A stretch of DNA of 64,000 nucleotides from Tateyamaria omphalii (GTDB lineage Bacteria > Pseudomonadota > Alphaproteobacteria > Rhodobacterales > Rhodobacteraceae), in the NCBI RefSeq assembly GCF_014651375.1, contig NZ_BMWT01000005.1, positions 62,001-126,000 on the forward strand. Direction: 5' to 3'. Position 1 is the stretch's first letter. Each line of letters opens with the position of its first letter. The notes beneath the pieces were generated by a model that saw nothing but the letters and a program-made list of their open reading frames with translations, had not been told where the DNA came from and searched no databases. Shown here one piece after another: positions 28,334 to 38,535 of this stretch. A program made the translations under genes and the position numbers.

Positions 28334-29738
28334 TTGGTCGCCGGATCTGCTGGATGGGCAAGCTCCGAAATACAAGGCGGTGATGCAGGTCATCCGCCAA
28401 CGCATTACGGACCATGATCTGACCCCGGGGGATAAGCTGCCCCCAGTGCGAGATCTGGCGTGGAGCCTTGGTATTACACCGGGCACCGTGGCGCGTGCTT
28501 ATACGCTTTTGACGGATGATGGGACGCTGAAGGCAGAAGTGGGGCGTGGCACTTTTGTCGCGCAACCTGATGAAAAGGGACCGCTTTATTCTGATGTGCC
28601 CATTGAGGTCGACAGCGTCACGCACAATTCCGGGGCGCAGACCTGGAACGTCAATCTGTTTTCACCGCACTTGCCGAGCGTTGGGCAAGCGACATTGATC
28701 CGCAAGCTGCTGGCCAAGGTTGCGCAGGACCCACCCTCGGGGGTGATGCATTACCCAACACGAGCGGGGAGTGCGCAAGCGCGCACGGCATCGGCGGCGT
28801 GGTTGGCTGGGGCGCCGATCGGATCATTTGGGCCGGATGATATTGTCCTTGCGAATGGCGGGCAGAATGCGATTCTGTTGGTACTTCAGGCGCTTCTTCG
28901 CGGGCGACGCCCTGCCATTTTGGTTGAGGACCTTGCTTACCCGGGCTTTCGACGGGCGGCGGAGTTGTTGCGCGCAGACACAATCCCGGTCGAAATGGAT
29001 GCGCATGGAGTCATCCCGGAATCATTGGATGCGGCGGCCAAGGCGCATGACGCACAGGTTTTTTGTACATCCCCCGAAGTACACAATCCTACATGCGGTT
29101 TCACACCTTCCGCCCGGCGCGAGGAACTAGCCGAAGTTGCCCGCAAGCACGATCTGCACATCCTTGAGGACGATTGTTACAGGTTGGGGCTGGCACAGGC
29201 GCCCAGCTACCGCATGATTGTACCAGAGCGAACTTGGTACATTTCATCGATCTCGAAGTCCATCACGCCAGCCTTGCGACTTGGTATTGCTGTTGCACCG
29301 AAAGGGCGGGCCAATGTCCTGCGGCGGACAGCGGAATACTCGTTCTTTGGCCTGCCGACACCGATGACGGACTTGTTTGCATCCTTGTTGGTTCACCCCG
29401 ACCTACCTGATCTCATGGCAAATGCGCGCAAGGGCATTGGCACTTATGTGCAACGGGCGGTGAATGTCTTGGGGGGATATGACATCGTTTGGCGTAAGGA
29501 CGTGCCATTCCTGTGGCTGCGCTTGCCCGAAGGGTGGCGTGCGGGGGCCTTTGTTCAGGCGGCGTCACAACAGGGCGTCGGTATCCGTGCTGCCGAAGAC
29601 TATGCTTGCCGGGATGCGCGTACGCCGCATGCTGTGCGCATTGCCATCAATGCAGGTGTCAGCCTGCAGTCTTTCGAAGCGGCTATCGAACGATTGCGTG
29701 ATCTGCTCGACAACCCACCCGATCAGATCGGGGTCTAA
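28323..29738 (+). CDS. MocR-type regulator (GntR winged helix fused to aminotransferase-like domain)
   Basis: 471 residues. Residues 10-80 are a GntR winged helix (YKAVMQVIRQRITDHDLTPGDKLPPVRDLAWSLGITPGTVARAY). The rest is a fold-type I aminotransferase domain with a PLP Lys in SSISKSITPALRLG, and DDCYRLG as the PLP-ring Asp region. These proteins use PLP to sense an amine or vitamin B6 vitamer. Operator boxes overlap its own start codon, so autoregulation is likely. The effector is unknown. It ends in a four-base convergent overlap with the zinc-ribbon protein gene. Confidence 0.9.
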   Translation: MGTIWSPDLLDGQAPKYKAVMQVIRQRITDHDLTPGDKLPPVRDLAWSLGITPGTVARAYTLLTDDGTLKAEVGRGTFVAQPDEKGPLYSDVPIEVDSVTHNSGAQTWNVNLFSPHLPSVGQATLIRKLLAKVAQDPPSGVMHYPTRAGSAQARTASAAWLAGAPIGSFGPDDIVLANGGQNAILLVLQALLRGRRPAILVEDLAYPGFRRAAELLRADTIPVEMDAHGVIPESLDAAAKAHDAQVFCTSPEVHNPTCGFTPSARREELAEVARKHDLHILEDDCYRLGLAQAPSYRMIVPERTWYISSISKSITPALRLGIAVAPKGRANVLRRTAEYSFFGLPTPMTDLFASLLVHPDLPDLMANARKGIGTYVQRAVNVLGGYDIVWRKDVPFLWLRLPEGWRAGAFVQAASQQGVGIRAAEDYACRDARTPHAVRIAINAGVSLQSFEAAIERLRDLLDNPPDQIGV

Positions 29739-30781
29739 AGCGGACCGCCAGCGCCCCAAGTGAGGCCAAAGGCAATTGTCAGAGCGGACAATGCTGCGGC
29801 GTATCCCGTAAGCTTCGCCCATGAAAACGGACGCTCGCCATAGGTACGTCCTTGCATACCGCACACAACAACCTTCATCGCGTCGCCATTGTACTGATAG
29901 TGCAGGATCCAGACGGGCAGCAGAATGCGCCTGTATCGAACACCGCTCGTGTCAGTGATATAGCGCACGTCATGCACACCTGACTTGCCGACGTGTCCCT
30001 TGATCCGGTTGCGGATCAAAAGGTCCTTGTCCTCTGCATTTGCGGTCAGCCCTTCGGTGACAGATTGGTGGTGTCGCTCGGCGCCAAACCCGGCCAGATA
30101 ACCGGGGCGGTAGGGGCGCAGTCGGCGCGGTTCAAAGTCATGCAGGATGCCGTCCCGGATCAAGGGGGTGATGTGAGGCGACGCGGGGACCAGCAGATCG
30201 TCAAAGGTGATGCGCAGCGCGCCCGAGGTCTTTCGCACAACTGTTCGCTTGTTCCTGCGTATTTTGTGCTTGGCCCAATAGTTCACGGCCTCTTCGCTAT
30301 CGAAGGTCCAGAACGGGACATAAAGACCAGCCACACGGGCCTTGGAAACAATGGCTCTCAGATGAGACGGCGCGGCCCAACGCTTGGCAACCCAATCCAG
30401 GGCCGCCACCTGGGCATCGCGTTCGGGCACGCGAAACGGGATCAGCGCTTTGGTTTGAAAGCCTGTGTCGCTGGTCGCCAGCACCACCGGCCCGTCACAA
30501 TAGGCGCAGCGCTCGGATAGGGTTTGGCCAACAAACACCACGTCCCCGCCGCAGGTTTCGCAATGGTGAACGCGGGTTTCGGCCAATACGGGCGGGTCAT
30601 CCTCTGGCGCATCCGGATCAAAATCGAACTCTTGTGCTGCGCGGTCATCGTGTTCGGATTCCAAGCCGTGGCGTGTGGCGCAACTTGTGCAAACCAGCGC
30701 CTGTTGCGCCGGGTCATAGGCGCATTGCCCGGCGCAATTGCTGCATTGCAGTTCGGACTGTGCGGCGCCGATGTCATCCAT
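29735..30781 (-). CDS. Zinc-ribbon membrane-anchored protein, unknown function
   Basis: 348 residues. Two cysteine clusters lie at the N-terminus: CSNCAGQCAYDP with CTSCATRHG, and HHCETCGGDVVF with CAYCDGP, each looking like a zinc ribbon (TFIIB-type). A middle soluble domain (KALIPFRVPERDAQVAALDWVAKRW ... YVPFWTFDSE) and one transmembrane helix near the C-terminus (YAAALSALTIAFGLTWG) follow. Proteins of this layout are often named helicase-related only because of the ribbon; I do not support that. It follows the small membrane protein with overlapping stop and start (TGATG). Confidence 0.7.
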   Translation of the reverse strand: MDDIGAAQSELQCSNCAGQCAYDPAQQALVCTSCATRHGLESEHDDRAAQEFDFDPDAPEDDPPVLAETRVHHCETCGGDVVFVGQTLSERCAYCDGPVVLATSDTGFQTKALIPFRVPERDAQVAALDWVAKRWAAPSHLRAIVSKARVAGLYVPFWTFDSEEAVNYWAKHKIRRNKRTVVRKTSGALRITFDDLLVPASPHITPLIRDGILHDFEPRRLRPYRPGYLAGFGAERHHQSVTEGLTANAEDKDLLIRNRIKGHVGKSGVHDVRYITDTSGVRYRRILLPVWILHYQYNGDAMKVVVCGMQGRTYGERPFSWAKLTGYAAALSALTIAFGLTWGAGGPL

Positions 30782-31098
30782 CAGTCGGACTCCATGATGG
30801 CCATGGCGATCTCAAGCAGGATACGCAGGCGCAGCCAGCCGCGATCAATTGCAGCTCCAAGATCTCCGTTCACAGCCCAGTCGCCAATGATTGTCGCAAT
30901 GAACCATGTGGTCATTGCCCAGAATGCAACCATTGACCATCCTCGGATCGATCGCAGCCAGCCGGCAGACCCGTGCTTTAACTCATGCTTGGCTTCGTAA
31001 ACGGTAATCAGCTTGCGCATGGCTGGCGCACCGACAGCAGTCGCACAGGCCAATAAAGCCAATGCCGCAAGGGCAGGGGCGGCCAATTCTATCAGCAT
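30781..31098 (-). CDS. Small membrane protein coupled to the zinc-ribbon protein
   Basis: 105 residues with two hydrophobic segments: LIELAAPALAALALLACATAVGAPA near the start, and MVAFWAMTTWFIATIIGDWAV at about 55-75. A charged stretch of about 25 residues lies between them. Its stop codon overlaps the next gene's start, so the two products are probably made together and may form a complex. No recognisable family. Confidence 0.6.
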   Translation of the reverse strand: MLIELAAPALAALALLACATAVGAPAMRKLITVYEAKHELKHGSAGWLRSIRGWSMVAFWAMTTWFIATIIGDWAVNGDLGAAIDRGWLRLRILLEIAMAIMESD

Positions 31099-31188
31099 GG
31101 GGCAGGGTATCCGGGTGATTGTGTGGGGTAAAATAATACCTTATTTGCAAGCTTATGATTTTGCACGATTAAAACTGCCTTCATGCCG

Positions 31189-31216
31189 TTGACGCAGGTT
31201 TGCCCTGCTGTATAAC
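31189..31216 (+). promoter_or_regulatory. Sigma-70-like promoter of rplM-rpsI
   Basis: TTGACG (31189-31194) and TATAAC (31211-31216) are 16 bases apart, about 40 bases before rplM. Confidence 0.6.
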
Positions 31217-31256
31217 CACGCAATCTGAAATTCCACCCCTCAAGGGATTCACTCAT

Positions 31257-31718
31257 ATGAAAACCTATACCGCAACACCTGCGGACATCGACAAGAAATG
31301 GATCCTGATCGACGCCGAGGGCGTTGTTCTGGGCCGTCTTGCCTCGATCGTCGCCATGCGTCTGCGTGGCAAGCACAAGCCGTCGTTCACACCCCACATG
31401 GACTGTGGCGACAACGTGATCATCATCAACGCGGACAAGATCCAGTTGACCGGCAACAAGCGCCAGGAGCATCACTACTGGCACACCGGCCATCCGGGCG
31501 GGATCAAGTCGCGCACCAAGGAGCAGATCCTTGAAGGCGCACATCCCGAGCGCGTTGTGACCCTGGCCGTCAAGAGGATGCTGCCCGGCAACCGTCTGAG
31601 CCGCCAGATCATGACCAACCTGCGTGTTTATGCCGGGGCAGAGCACCCGCATGAAGCACAAAGCCCCGAAGTTCTGGATGTGAAGTCCATGAACAAGAAA
31701 AACACCCGGAGCGCATAA
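31257..31718 (+). CDS. rplM: 50S ribosomal protein L13
   Basis: 153 residues. The sequence [29 protein letters not shown] and [21 protein letters not shown] is L13 throughout, ending with [16 protein letters not shown]13 is an early assembly protein of the large subunit. Two bases separate it from rpsI, the standard L13-S9 operon. Confidence 0.98.
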   Translation: MKTYTATPADIDKKWILIDAEGVVLGRLASIVAMRLRGKHKPSFTPHMDCGDNVIIINADKIQLTGNKRQEHHYWHTGHPGGIKSRTKEQILEGAHPERVVTLAVKRMLPGNRLSRQIMTNLRVYAGAEHPHEAQSPEVLDVKSMNKKNTRSA

Positions 31719-31720
31719 GC

Positions 31721-32209
31721 ATGGCTGACGAAATCAACACACTCGAAGACCTGCAAGCCGTCGCTGGCGACGCTGCCCCGGTCGAAGTCGAAATGACCCC
31801 GCGCGAGCCCGTCCGTGACGAGTTCGGTCGTTCCTATGCTACCGGCAAACGGAAGGACGCGGTTGCCCGTGTCTGGATCAAGCCGGGTTCTGGTAAGGTC
31901 ACAGTGAACGGCAAAGAGCTGAACACCTATTTTGCGCGCCCAGTGCTGCAAATGATCCTGCGTCAACCTTTCCAGGTTGCAGGCGTTGAGGATCAGTTCG
32001 ACGTCACAGCCACCGTCAAGGGCGGGGGCCTGTCCGGTCAAGCGGGCGCGGTCAAGCACGGCATCTCGAAAGCCCTGCAGCTGTACGATCCCAGCCTGCG
32101 TGGCGCTTTGAAAGCCGCAGGCTTCCTGACCCGCGACAGCCGTGTGGTTGAGCGTAAGAAATACGGTAAGGCCAAAGCGCGTAAGAGCTTCCAGTTCTCC
32201 AAGCGTTAA
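31721..32209 (+). CDS. rpsI: 30S ribosomal protein S9
   Basis: 162 residues. An acidic N-terminal extension of about 40 residues precedes the S9 core ([28 protein letters not shown]), as is usual in Alphaproteobacteria. The C-terminal tail that reaches the P-site tRNA ends KSFQFSKR. A strong terminator follows. Confidence 0.98.
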   Translation: MADEINTLEDLQAVAGDAAPVEVEMTPREPVRDEFGRSYATGKRKDAVARVWIKPGSGKVTVNGKELNTYFARPVLQMILRQPFQVAGVEDQFDVTATVKGGGLSGQAGAVKHGISKALQLYDPSLRGALKAAGFLTRDSRVVERKKYGKAKARKSFQFSKR

Positions 32210-32228
32210 GCGCCGTATCATATCATCG

Positions 32229-32266
32229 AAAAAGCCGCCCTTCCGTGGGGCGGCTTTTTTTGTTTT
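32229..32266 (+). terminator. Terminator of the rplM-rpsI operon
   Basis: AAAGCCGCCC pairs with GGGGCGGCTTT around TTCCGT, followed by a T-run. Confidence 0.95.
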
Positions 32267-32571
32267 CCAATACGAGGCTTCCGCCTTGCGCGTGGCGACC
32301 AAGTCGACCACCAGTGCGCAGTTTTCCAAGGTGACGAGGGTCTGCCGCACATCCAAGCTGGCGGTTTCGAGCTAGCAAATCATGGCACACATTCCGGCAG
32401 CGGCGTAGCTAGGCTCTGATTTGTCGCCACTGGCATAGGGTGATCCCTTGCCCGTGACACAGCGCGCCCCGCTTGCGGAGTTCGGCCTACAACTCAGAAT
32501 TGGTTTTGTGATCACGGTACCCTGCCGTACGCTGCCCTTACGTCACCTAAAAATATCTGGGAGGAAACACC
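32267..32571. other. Intergenic region before the luciferase-like gene
   Basis: About 300 bases with no supported gene on either strand. The right end holds the GGGAGGAAA ribosome site of the next gene. Nothing else stands out. Confidence 0.5.
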
Positions 32572-33753
32572 ATGGACAGGATGCGCTTTGGCATCTTTCT
32601 CGCCCCGTTTCACAAGCCGGGGATCAATCCGACTCTTGCGCTGGAACAGGACCTTGAACTCGTTCAATGGCTCGACCGATGTGACTACGACGAAGTCTGG
32701 TTCGGTGAACACCACTCTGCCGGGTCCGAGATTTCAGCCAGCCCTGAGATCATGATTGCGACAGCCGCGCCACGCACGCGGCGGATCAAGCTGGGCACGG
32801 GTGTTGTTTCCGTCAGCTATCACAATCCGCTTTGGGTGGCCGAAAAGATCGTGCAACTCGACCATCTGACGCGAGGCAGGGCGATGTTAGGTCTTGGGCC
32901 CGGATCACTGCCCACTGATGCCGCGATGATCGGGTTGAGCCAAAAAGACACGCGCGGCCTGCTTGCCGATGGTCTGGACGTGATCACGCGACTGCTGCGC
33001 TCGGACGAGCCTGTCAATTTCGAGAATGATCGGTGGTTGCTCAAGGATGCACGGTTGCATCTGCGACCCTATTCCAATTTTGACCTTGCGACGGCCGCGG
33101 TAGCCTCACCAACAGGGCCCAAACTGGCTGGTAAATACGGCACCGGATTGATCTCGATTGGGGCGACAACGGCCGCCGGGTTTGATGCGCTGGCGCTGCA
33201 TTGGGACGTGATTGAGGAAGAGGCCAAGCACTACGGTCACACGCCTGACCGTTCGAAATGGCGTCTTGTCGGGCTCTGCCACATTGCCGAAACTGCGGAA
33301 CAGGCACGACGCGACGTGGAATATGGGATTGAACACTGGTTCAACTATTTCCAAGAAATTGCGGCATTCCCGCAGATGTCGATGCCCGGACAGAATGCCA
33401 AAGAGATGATCGACTTCATCAATGATAGCGGCTTTGGTGCGATCGGAACGCCAGAAATGTGCAAGGCGCAGATTGACCGGCTGTGGAAGCAGTCGAATGG
33501 TGGCTTTGGCGCATATCTGATGCTTGCGCACAACTGGGCGAATTTCGAAGCGACCAAGAAATCCTATGAACTGATTGCCCGTGAGGTGTTCCCACATTTC
33601 CAAGGTCAGCACCTGTCGACAATGAATGCGGCCATGCGCGCGCAAAAACTGCGCCCCGAACTGGCAGACATTCACATGAAGGCGGTGGAGACGGCTCAAG
33701 CCAAATACGCGGAAGAGAAAGACGCGCGACACACAAGCGAGCCTGCTGAATAG
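32572..33753 (+). CDS. Bacterial luciferase-like flavin monooxygenase
   Basis: 393 residues, TIM-barrel of the LLM class. Diagnostic segments: RFGIFLAPFHKPGINPT at strand 1, YDEVWFGEHHSAG (the E-H-H motif), LGTGVVSVSYHNPLWVAEKIVQLDHLTRGRAMLGLGPGSLPTDA, and the C-terminal LMLAHNWANFEATKKSYELIAREVFPHFQ. Such enzymes use reduced FMN from a separate reductase; limonene and alkane-like substrates are known for this sub-branch. The substrate here cannot be read. GGAGGAAA precedes the ATG. Confidence 0.88.
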   Translation: MDRMRFGIFLAPFHKPGINPTLALEQDLELVQWLDRCDYDEVWFGEHHSAGSEISASPEIMIATAAPRTRRIKLGTGVVSVSYHNPLWVAEKIVQLDHLTRGRAMLGLGPGSLPTDAAMIGLSQKDTRGLLADGLDVITRLLRSDEPVNFENDRWLLKDARLHLRPYSNFDLATAAVASPTGPKLAGKYGTGLISIGATTAAGFDALALHWDVIEEEAKHYGHTPDRSKWRLVGLCHIAETAEQARRDVEYGIEHWFNYFQEIAAFPQMSMPGQNAKEMIDFINDSGFGAIGTPEMCKAQIDRLWKQSNGGFGAYLMLAHNWANFEATKKSYELIAREVFPHFQGQHLSTMNAAMRAQKLRPELADIHMKAVETAQAKYAEEKDARHTSEPAE

Positions 33754-33796
33754 TCCCGAGAGAATTTGTTGCTTGCACAAATGTGCAGGCGACATT

Positions 33797-34414
33797 CTAG
33801 GTGTCGGGTCGGATCAATCCAAGCCCACGCAGGTAAATCCCGATCCCGGTCTCAAGTAAATCCTCGGGCGGGAAGGGCGATGTTCGGCCTGGTGAGTTGC
33901 GCGCAAACAGTTCGACAACGCCGTGGCTCAGTGCCCAGATATGTGCCGAGAACATTGAAGCGGGCGGGCGCTTGTCCTCGGGGATATGTTGGGACAGGTC
34001 GCCTGCTGCTTTCTCCAGCACGGCGTTCGCACGCGCCACAACGTCGGCGAGTTCAGGCGTTCGGTTGGTTGAAATGCCGCTTTCGAACATTGCGATATAG
34101 TGGCCGGGAAACCGGCGGGCAAAGGCAAGATAGGCACGTCCAGTGGCCTCAAAGGCCGCGAGCGCAGACGGTTGCCCGGATTGGTAAGCATGCTCCATCA
34201 GGTCGGCAAAGATGCCATAGCCCTGGCGCGCGCACTCGGCGATCAGGTCCTCACGTCCTTCATAGTGACGGTAGACTGCCGCCGGGGTGACACCCGCCTG
34301 TTTTGCTGCCTCGGACAGTGTGAACCCGGTGGGGCCCTTGTTTTCGATCAACTGCAGGGCAGCTTCGATCAGGGCCTGACGCAGGTTGCCGTGGTGGTAC
34401 CCGCGTTTAGGCAT
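33797..34414 (-). CDS. TetR-family transcriptional regulator
   Basis: 205 residues. The N-terminal TetR helix-turn-helix is [49 protein letters not shown]. The C-terminal ligand domain is of the TetR_C_33/WHG type ([16 protein letters not shown] and [17 protein letters not shown]). Its start lies eight bases inside the end of ppk2 on the same strand, so the pair is co-transcribed. The ligand is unknown. The convergent monooxygenase ends 43 bases away. Confidence 0.88.
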   Translation of the reverse strand: MPKRGYHHGNLRQALIEAALQLIENKGPTGFTLSEAAKQAGVTPAAVYRHYEGREDLIAECARQGYGIFADLMEHAYQSGQPSALAAFEATGRAYLAFARRFPGHYIAMFESGISTNRTPELADVVARANAVLEKAAGDLSQHIPEDKRPPASMFSAHIWALSHGVVELFARNSPGRTSPFPPEDLLETGIGIYLRGLGLIRPDT

Positions 34415-35276
34415 CCCAGATATCCGGTCCGCCGCAAATCTCTTTTTCTATCTTTCCAATGGCTTGCGGATCTTTATTCGTGTAGTCAAGCCCATGTAGA
34501 ACCGTGCGGATCGCATTCAGGCGCGCGCGTTTCTTGTCATCGGATCGTACGATCGTCCATGGTGCGTGGCTGGTATGAGAACGGTCTAGGGTTTCACGGA
34601 TTGCATCTGTGTAAACGTCCCATTTCTTCAGCCCCTCAACATCAATCCAGCTCAGCTTCCATTGCTTCAGTGGATCCCGCTCTCTCGCGAGAATACGGCG
34701 CAACTGTTCGGCGCGGCAGACGTTCAGCCAGAATTTGAAGACGTGAATGCCTTCATCGACCAACATCTCTTCAAACGGATTGACCTGAACAAAGAAATGC
34801 TGGCGCTGCTTGGTGGTGCAAAAGTCAAAAACCTTTTCGACCACGGCACGGTTGTACCAGCTGCGGTCAAAGAACGCGATTTCACCACCCGCTGGCAACC
34901 GCCTGATATAACGTTGAAAATACCATTCAGAGGCTTCGGTTTCGGTGGGCTTGGACAGTGCAACAACATGGGCGCCACGCGGGTTCAGATTCTCACGGAA
35001 CCGCTTGATCGTGCCGCCTTTACCGGCAGCGTCCCGACCCTCAAAGACGCAAGTAACGCGCGCGCCTGTGTCCGACACCCAGCTCTGCATTTTGACCAGT
35101 TCGATCTGCAAGGCTTCCATCTCGCGCTCGTAGGCCTTTTTCCCCATCCTTTCGTCATGTGGATAGGTCGGGGTCAGGATGTCATCCTTGTCCGCTGTGC
35201 GGATCTTGTCCCGAATATCATCAGGCGCACCGGTCTCGAAAAATTCACTGATCGCGCCATCGAATGGAAGGCTCAT
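34407..35276 (-). CDS. ppk2: Polyphosphate kinase 2
   Basis: 289 residues. It transfers phosphate between polyphosphate and a nucleoside diphosphate. Walker [15 protein letters not shown], lid [14 protein letters not shown] (Walker B FFDRSWYN), and [23 protein letters not shown] are the PPK2 class I signature. The C-terminal part [17 protein letters not shown] is short. The start MSLPFDGAI is chosen over an upstream Met 12 codons earlier. Overlaps tetR. Confidence 0.93.
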   Translation of the reverse strand: MSLPFDGAISEFFETGAPDDIRDKIRTADKDDILTPTYPHDERMGKKAYEREMEALQIELVKMQSWVSDTGARVTCVFEGRDAAGKGGTIKRFRENLNPRGAHVVALSKPTETEASEWYFQRYIRRLPAGGEIAFFDRSWYNRAVVEKVFDFCTTKQRQHFFVQVNPFEEMLVDEGIHVFKFWLNVCRAEQLRRILARERDPLKQWKLSWIDVEGLKKWDVYTDAIRETLDRSHTSHAPWTIVRSDDKKRARLNAIRTVLHGLDYTNKDPQAIGKIEKEICGGPDIWDA

Positions 35277-35330
35277 GGTTCGAGACCTCAAGTTACTGCT
35301 CTTAACATGCAATATGGGTGAGAGAGACGT

Positions 35331-36302
35331 CTAACGCAAACCCGCACGGTCGGCCACGCGGTCAATTGCGGAAATTACGTCGCTGGCATGTGTGTGGTGC
35401 GGCATATGTCCCACACCCGGCAGAACTGTCAGATTGGCCCCGTCAATCTGCTCGGGCAGTTTGATCGAGTGCACGTCCAGCGGCACAATGGTATCGGCAT
35501 CGCCATGCACGATTTCAACAGGTTCGGTGATCTCGCCATAGCGCTTGGACAGGTCCACGACATGCGGGCGCAGCCAGTTCACCTGGCGCGTATTGGCCCG
35601 CATGGTGTTGCGGCGCAAGGTCATTGCCGATCCAACGTGGTCCAGATACCCCTCCGGCGCTTTCTGAGGCTTGAAGATGCCAGCAACGATCATGTCAACG
35701 TAGGTTTGCGGTACAAAGGCTGACAGCAATGGGATCACCAAGGCGCCGCCCCAGGCCGTGCCCCCAACGGTGTAGGTCCAGTCGAGCGTACCCGGCCAGG
35801 GATTGGCCACACCAGCGACGGACACTATGCCAGTCAGATCATCGAACTCGACGGCCCACGCAAGGGCAACGATGCCACCAAAGGAATGGCCCAGAACAAT
35901 CGGGTTCTCGACACCCAGCTTCTGTGTTGCCGCACGCAGCAGGCGCGCCTGCGTGATCGGGTCTTCATGCGCGTTGGTCCATATCCGTTCATATTCAGGT
36001 CCTGCGCGGTCGCTCCAGCCCAGCCCTGGACGATCAAGGATGGTGATCCGGTACCGGTCCTTGATCAAGTCGGCAAAGGCAAAGGTGAAATCCCGCGTGT
36101 TCCCCGATGCACCGTGGATCAGCACAAGGTCAGGGCCTTGGCCCATTTGTTCCGCGTGCACGGTGACACCATCCACGTCGAGCAATATGCCTTGCGGCGG
36201 ATAATGCTCCATTGCACTGCGTTCGCGCTTTTTGGCAAGGACTTGAACCGTTCCAATGCCAACGACAGCCAGCACGGCCAACACAACCAACACTGCTTTC
36301 AT
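35331..36302 (-). CDS. Alpha/beta hydrolase with N-terminal signal anchor
   Basis: 323 residues. An N-terminal hydrophobic segment (VLVVLAVLAVVGIGTVQVL) would anchor or export it. The hydrolase core has HGASGNTRDF (oxyanion loop), nucleophile elbow VLGHSFGGIVAL, acid in HGDADTIVPLD, and His in LPGVGHMPHH. The substrate is unknown. It starts four bases after the metA stop on the same strand. Linkage to methionine synthesis is positional only. Confidence 0.85.
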   Translation of the reverse strand: MKAVLVVLAVLAVVGIGTVQVLAKKRERSAMEHYPPQGILLDVDGVTVHAEQMGQGPDLVLIHGASGNTRDFTFAFADLIKDRYRITILDRPGLGWSDRAGPEYERIWTNAHEDPITQARLLRAATQKLGVENPIVLGHSFGGIVALAWAVEFDDLTGIVSVAGVANPWPGTLDWTYTVGGTAWGGALVIPLLSAFVPQTYVDMIVAGIFKPQKAPEGYLDHVGSAMTLRRNTMRANTRQVNWLRPHVVDLSKRYGEITEPVEIVHGDADTIVPLDVHSIKLPEQIDGANLTVLPGVGHMPHHTHASDVISAIDRVADRAGLR

Positions 36303-36306
36303 ATTC

Positions 36307-37254
36307 TCACCCCCGCAGATCGGTGCGGTCCCGGCCGATCCGGTTCATGTCATACGGAGTGGTGAGATAAATCTCGGACAACCAATTGCCATACAGAAGG
36401 TGCGCATGACTGCGCCAGCGATTGGTGGGCTTCTGTGATGGATCATCGTTCGGAAAATAATCAACGGGCAGGGCAATCTCGGCGCCTTCGACCTGCACAT
36501 TTTCCAAATCGCGGTCATATTCCTGTTTCAGCGTGTCGCTGTCGTACTCCAGGTGGTTCATGATGTAGATCGCGCGATGACCCGGGTCCTCGATCAGGCA
36601 TGGTCCGGTGACATCAGAGCCCAGTAGGATAGGCAAACCGGCCGCCTCAACTTCCGGTGAACGCACCTCTGTCCAGCGCGACACTGGCACAATGCAATCA
36701 TCGGAGAAGCCGCGCAGATACGGAGACGCGGGCGCGAGATTGGTGTGCCGGTAGGCACCAAACAGTTTCGACCCCAGCAGGTGTTTGGGCACCTTGTGGA
36801 AGTGGTGCAGCATTGCCATGCCGCCCCAACACACACCGAATGTGGAATGGACATTGGTTTGGGTCCAATCCATGACCTCTTCCAATTCCTGCCAATAATC
36901 CACGTCTTCGTATTCCAGATGTTCGATGGGCGCGCCGGTGATGATCAACCCGTCGAATTTCTGATCCTTCACCTCCTGGAATGGCCGATAAAAGCTTTCC
37001 ATGTGCTCGGCACTTGCGTTCTTGCTCTTGTGTTCGGACATGCGGATCAGGCTCAGCTCGATCTGCAAAGGCGTGGCCCCGATCAGGCGCGCAAACTGCG
37101 TTTCTGTCTGAATTTTCTTGGGCATCAGGTTCAACAGCCCGATCTTGAGTGGGCGAATATCCTGATGGCTTGCCAACTCTTCGTCCATCACCATCACGCC
37201 CTCGTTCGTCAGAACGTCATAGGCGGGCAGGGAGGAAGGAATTTTGATTGGCAT
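36307..37254 (-). CDS. metA: Homoserine O-acyltransferase (MetA family)
   Basis: 315 residues. It acylates homoserine at the start of methionine synthesis. Conserved [27 protein letters not shown], the [17 protein letters not shown] block, the catalytic Cys in [17 protein letters not shown], and [20 protein letters not shown]. Many MetA-family proteins from Alphaproteobacteria use acetyl-CoA rather than succinyl-CoA, so the acyl donor is left open. I found no convincing SAM riboswitch in the leader. The alpha/beta hydrolase follows in the same direction. Confidence 0.93.
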   Translation of the reverse strand: MPIKIPSSLPAYDVLTNEGVMVMDEELASHQDIRPLKIGLLNLMPKKIQTETQFARLIGATPLQIELSLIRMSEHKSKNASAEHMESFYRPFQEVKDQKFDGLIITGAPIEHLEYEDVDYWQELEEVMDWTQTNVHSTFGVCWGGMAMLHHFHKVPKHLLGSKLFGAYRHTNLAPASPYLRGFSDDCIVPVSRWTEVRSPEVEAAGLPILLGSDVTGPCLIEDPGHRAIYIMNHLEYDSDTLKQEYDRDLENVQVEGAEIALPVDYFPNDDPSQKPTNRWRSHAHLLYGNWLSEIYLTTPYDMNRIGRDRTDLRG

Positions 37255-37628
37255 TTTCTCTGTCTTTCACATTTGTCGCGCTCAAATAACGATTGCTGGC
37301 CCGGGTTTCCAGACGTGTAGGCATTGGTAAACAAACGTTGACAGCGGCGTGACGGGCAAAAGTGCGCCGGTGCGTGTTTTGGGGGCGGCTTTAGGGGAAG
37401 CAACACCAAGTTTTCTGCATGAGCGAATTGCAGCTGGTTGTTTGTGCATGCCTTGATATGACCCATCAAATCGGGGCTGTTGCCAAGGCAATTGTCTGGT
37501 GTCGCGCTCGATCACGCCCACCCATGGCTCCTTAAGAAGCTCGAAGCGCTTGCCTCCAAAGCGATGTGCATCACAAAGGACACTTGTCTGCCACCAACGC
37601 TCTCTCATGCCGCCAAAGCCGTCAGAGA
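37255..37628. other. Intergenic region upstream of metA
   Basis: About 370 bases between the ATPase gene and metA. No gene is supported; short open frames on the minus strand overlap each other in different frames and carry no known motif. The metA promoter should lie at its left end. Confidence 0.45.
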
Positions 37629-38492
37629 TCACTGGTTTTGCTGAGAAAGCTTTTGGGCAATGAGGTTCACGAAAGCGTCTTCTGACATCAACGCCGCAAC
37701 TTCGTCGGCGGTGACAGTCACACCCCAACGTGCCATTGCTTCGTATCGGGGCTGCCTGTGGGCGAGAGCCTTGGCATAGGTCCAGCGCACAAACACGTCA
37801 GGATCGACCTTGCCTTCCGCTACACCGGTTTCTGACAAGTAAGTTTCCCAGCACTGCAGCAGGAATTCCGGCTGATAGGCCATCGGCTTCGGTGCCCTGT
37901 CAAACCGCGCTATCAGCGCCGCCGTGTGCGCCTCGTCCCCTTTGATCCAGATCGGCAAGGCCACTGCGCTGAGTGCGGTCATCAACGGATCATGGTCATC
38001 CGATGGGTCAACCCATTCACAAATGGATCCACCCGTGTCACAGATGAAGTTGGGATAGCCATACAATTGCTGTGCCCGTTCAGCGAAATAGCCGGTGTCG
38101 TTGAGTGCGGCAATTTCCGACTGGCGGAACTGCTCTTGTCGCCGGCGGTATTCGGCGATCGGCAAGCCGCCTTTGGACGGGTCGCCCGGTTTGCCCAAAT
38201 ACGTCGATACGGGGCTCAGGTTATGGAACGTGATATTCGAGCCGATATAGATGCTGTCAGACATCAGAAGGTCCCGTAAAAATGGAACCTTCATGGCTTC
38301 GGCCTTGGCGTTGTCGGCGATGCGTTCACCCATGTAGCGAGTGCCGATGCGGTAATCGATCGAATAGTGGAACCAGTTTCTGCTGTCGCGCAATGTCGTA
38401 GACATATGTGTCTTGCCCAAGCCGGACATTCCAAACACAAGCACACGTTTTGACGGAGCGGCCCGCCAGCTGTCCGCATCGCGATAGAGCAT
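37629..38492 (-). CDS. P-loop ATPase-like protein, unknown function
   Basis: 287 residues from MLYRDADSWRAAPSKRVLVFG. The P-loop is GMSGLGKTHMST (residues about 18-29), matching GxxxxGKT/S. It then has FHYSIDYRIGTRYMGERI and a WVDPSDDHDPLM stretch with a C-terminal helical part. The start at 38492 puts the P-loop where short nucleotide kinases have it. The family is known to me only as a conserved ATPase in Rhodobacterales; no substrate can be suggested. Confidence 0.7.
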   Translation of the reverse strand: MLYRDADSWRAAPSKRVLVFGMSGLGKTHMSTTLRDSRNWFHYSIDYRIGTRYMGERIADNAKAEAMKVPFLRDLLMSDSIYIGSNITFHNLSPVSTYLGKPGDPSKGGLPIAEYRRRQEQFRQSEIAALNDTGYFAERAQQLYGYPNFICDTGGSICEWVDPSDDHDPLMTALSAVALPIWIKGDEAHTAALIARFDRAPKPMAYQPEFLLQCWETYLSETGVAEGKVDPDVFVRWTYAKALAHRQPRYEAMARWGVTVTADEVAALMSEDAFVNLIAQKLSQQNQ

Positions 38493-38535
38493 TTTCGTCA
38501 AAGTCCCCCCGTGCCGTTTTCCGGTTTGGGCTGTC

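Noticed and set aside
37255-37380. SAM-II-like riboswitch before metA
   Set aside because: A short stretch on the minus strand (GAGCGCGACAAATGTG) resembles the 3' half of SAM-II, but the matching 5' strand of the first stem is absent, so the pseudoknot cannot form.
37282-37728. Possible decayed gene on the minus strand upstream of metA
   Set aside because: The open frame overlaps the ATPase gene and shifts frame; no known motif is seen, so it is treated as non-coding.
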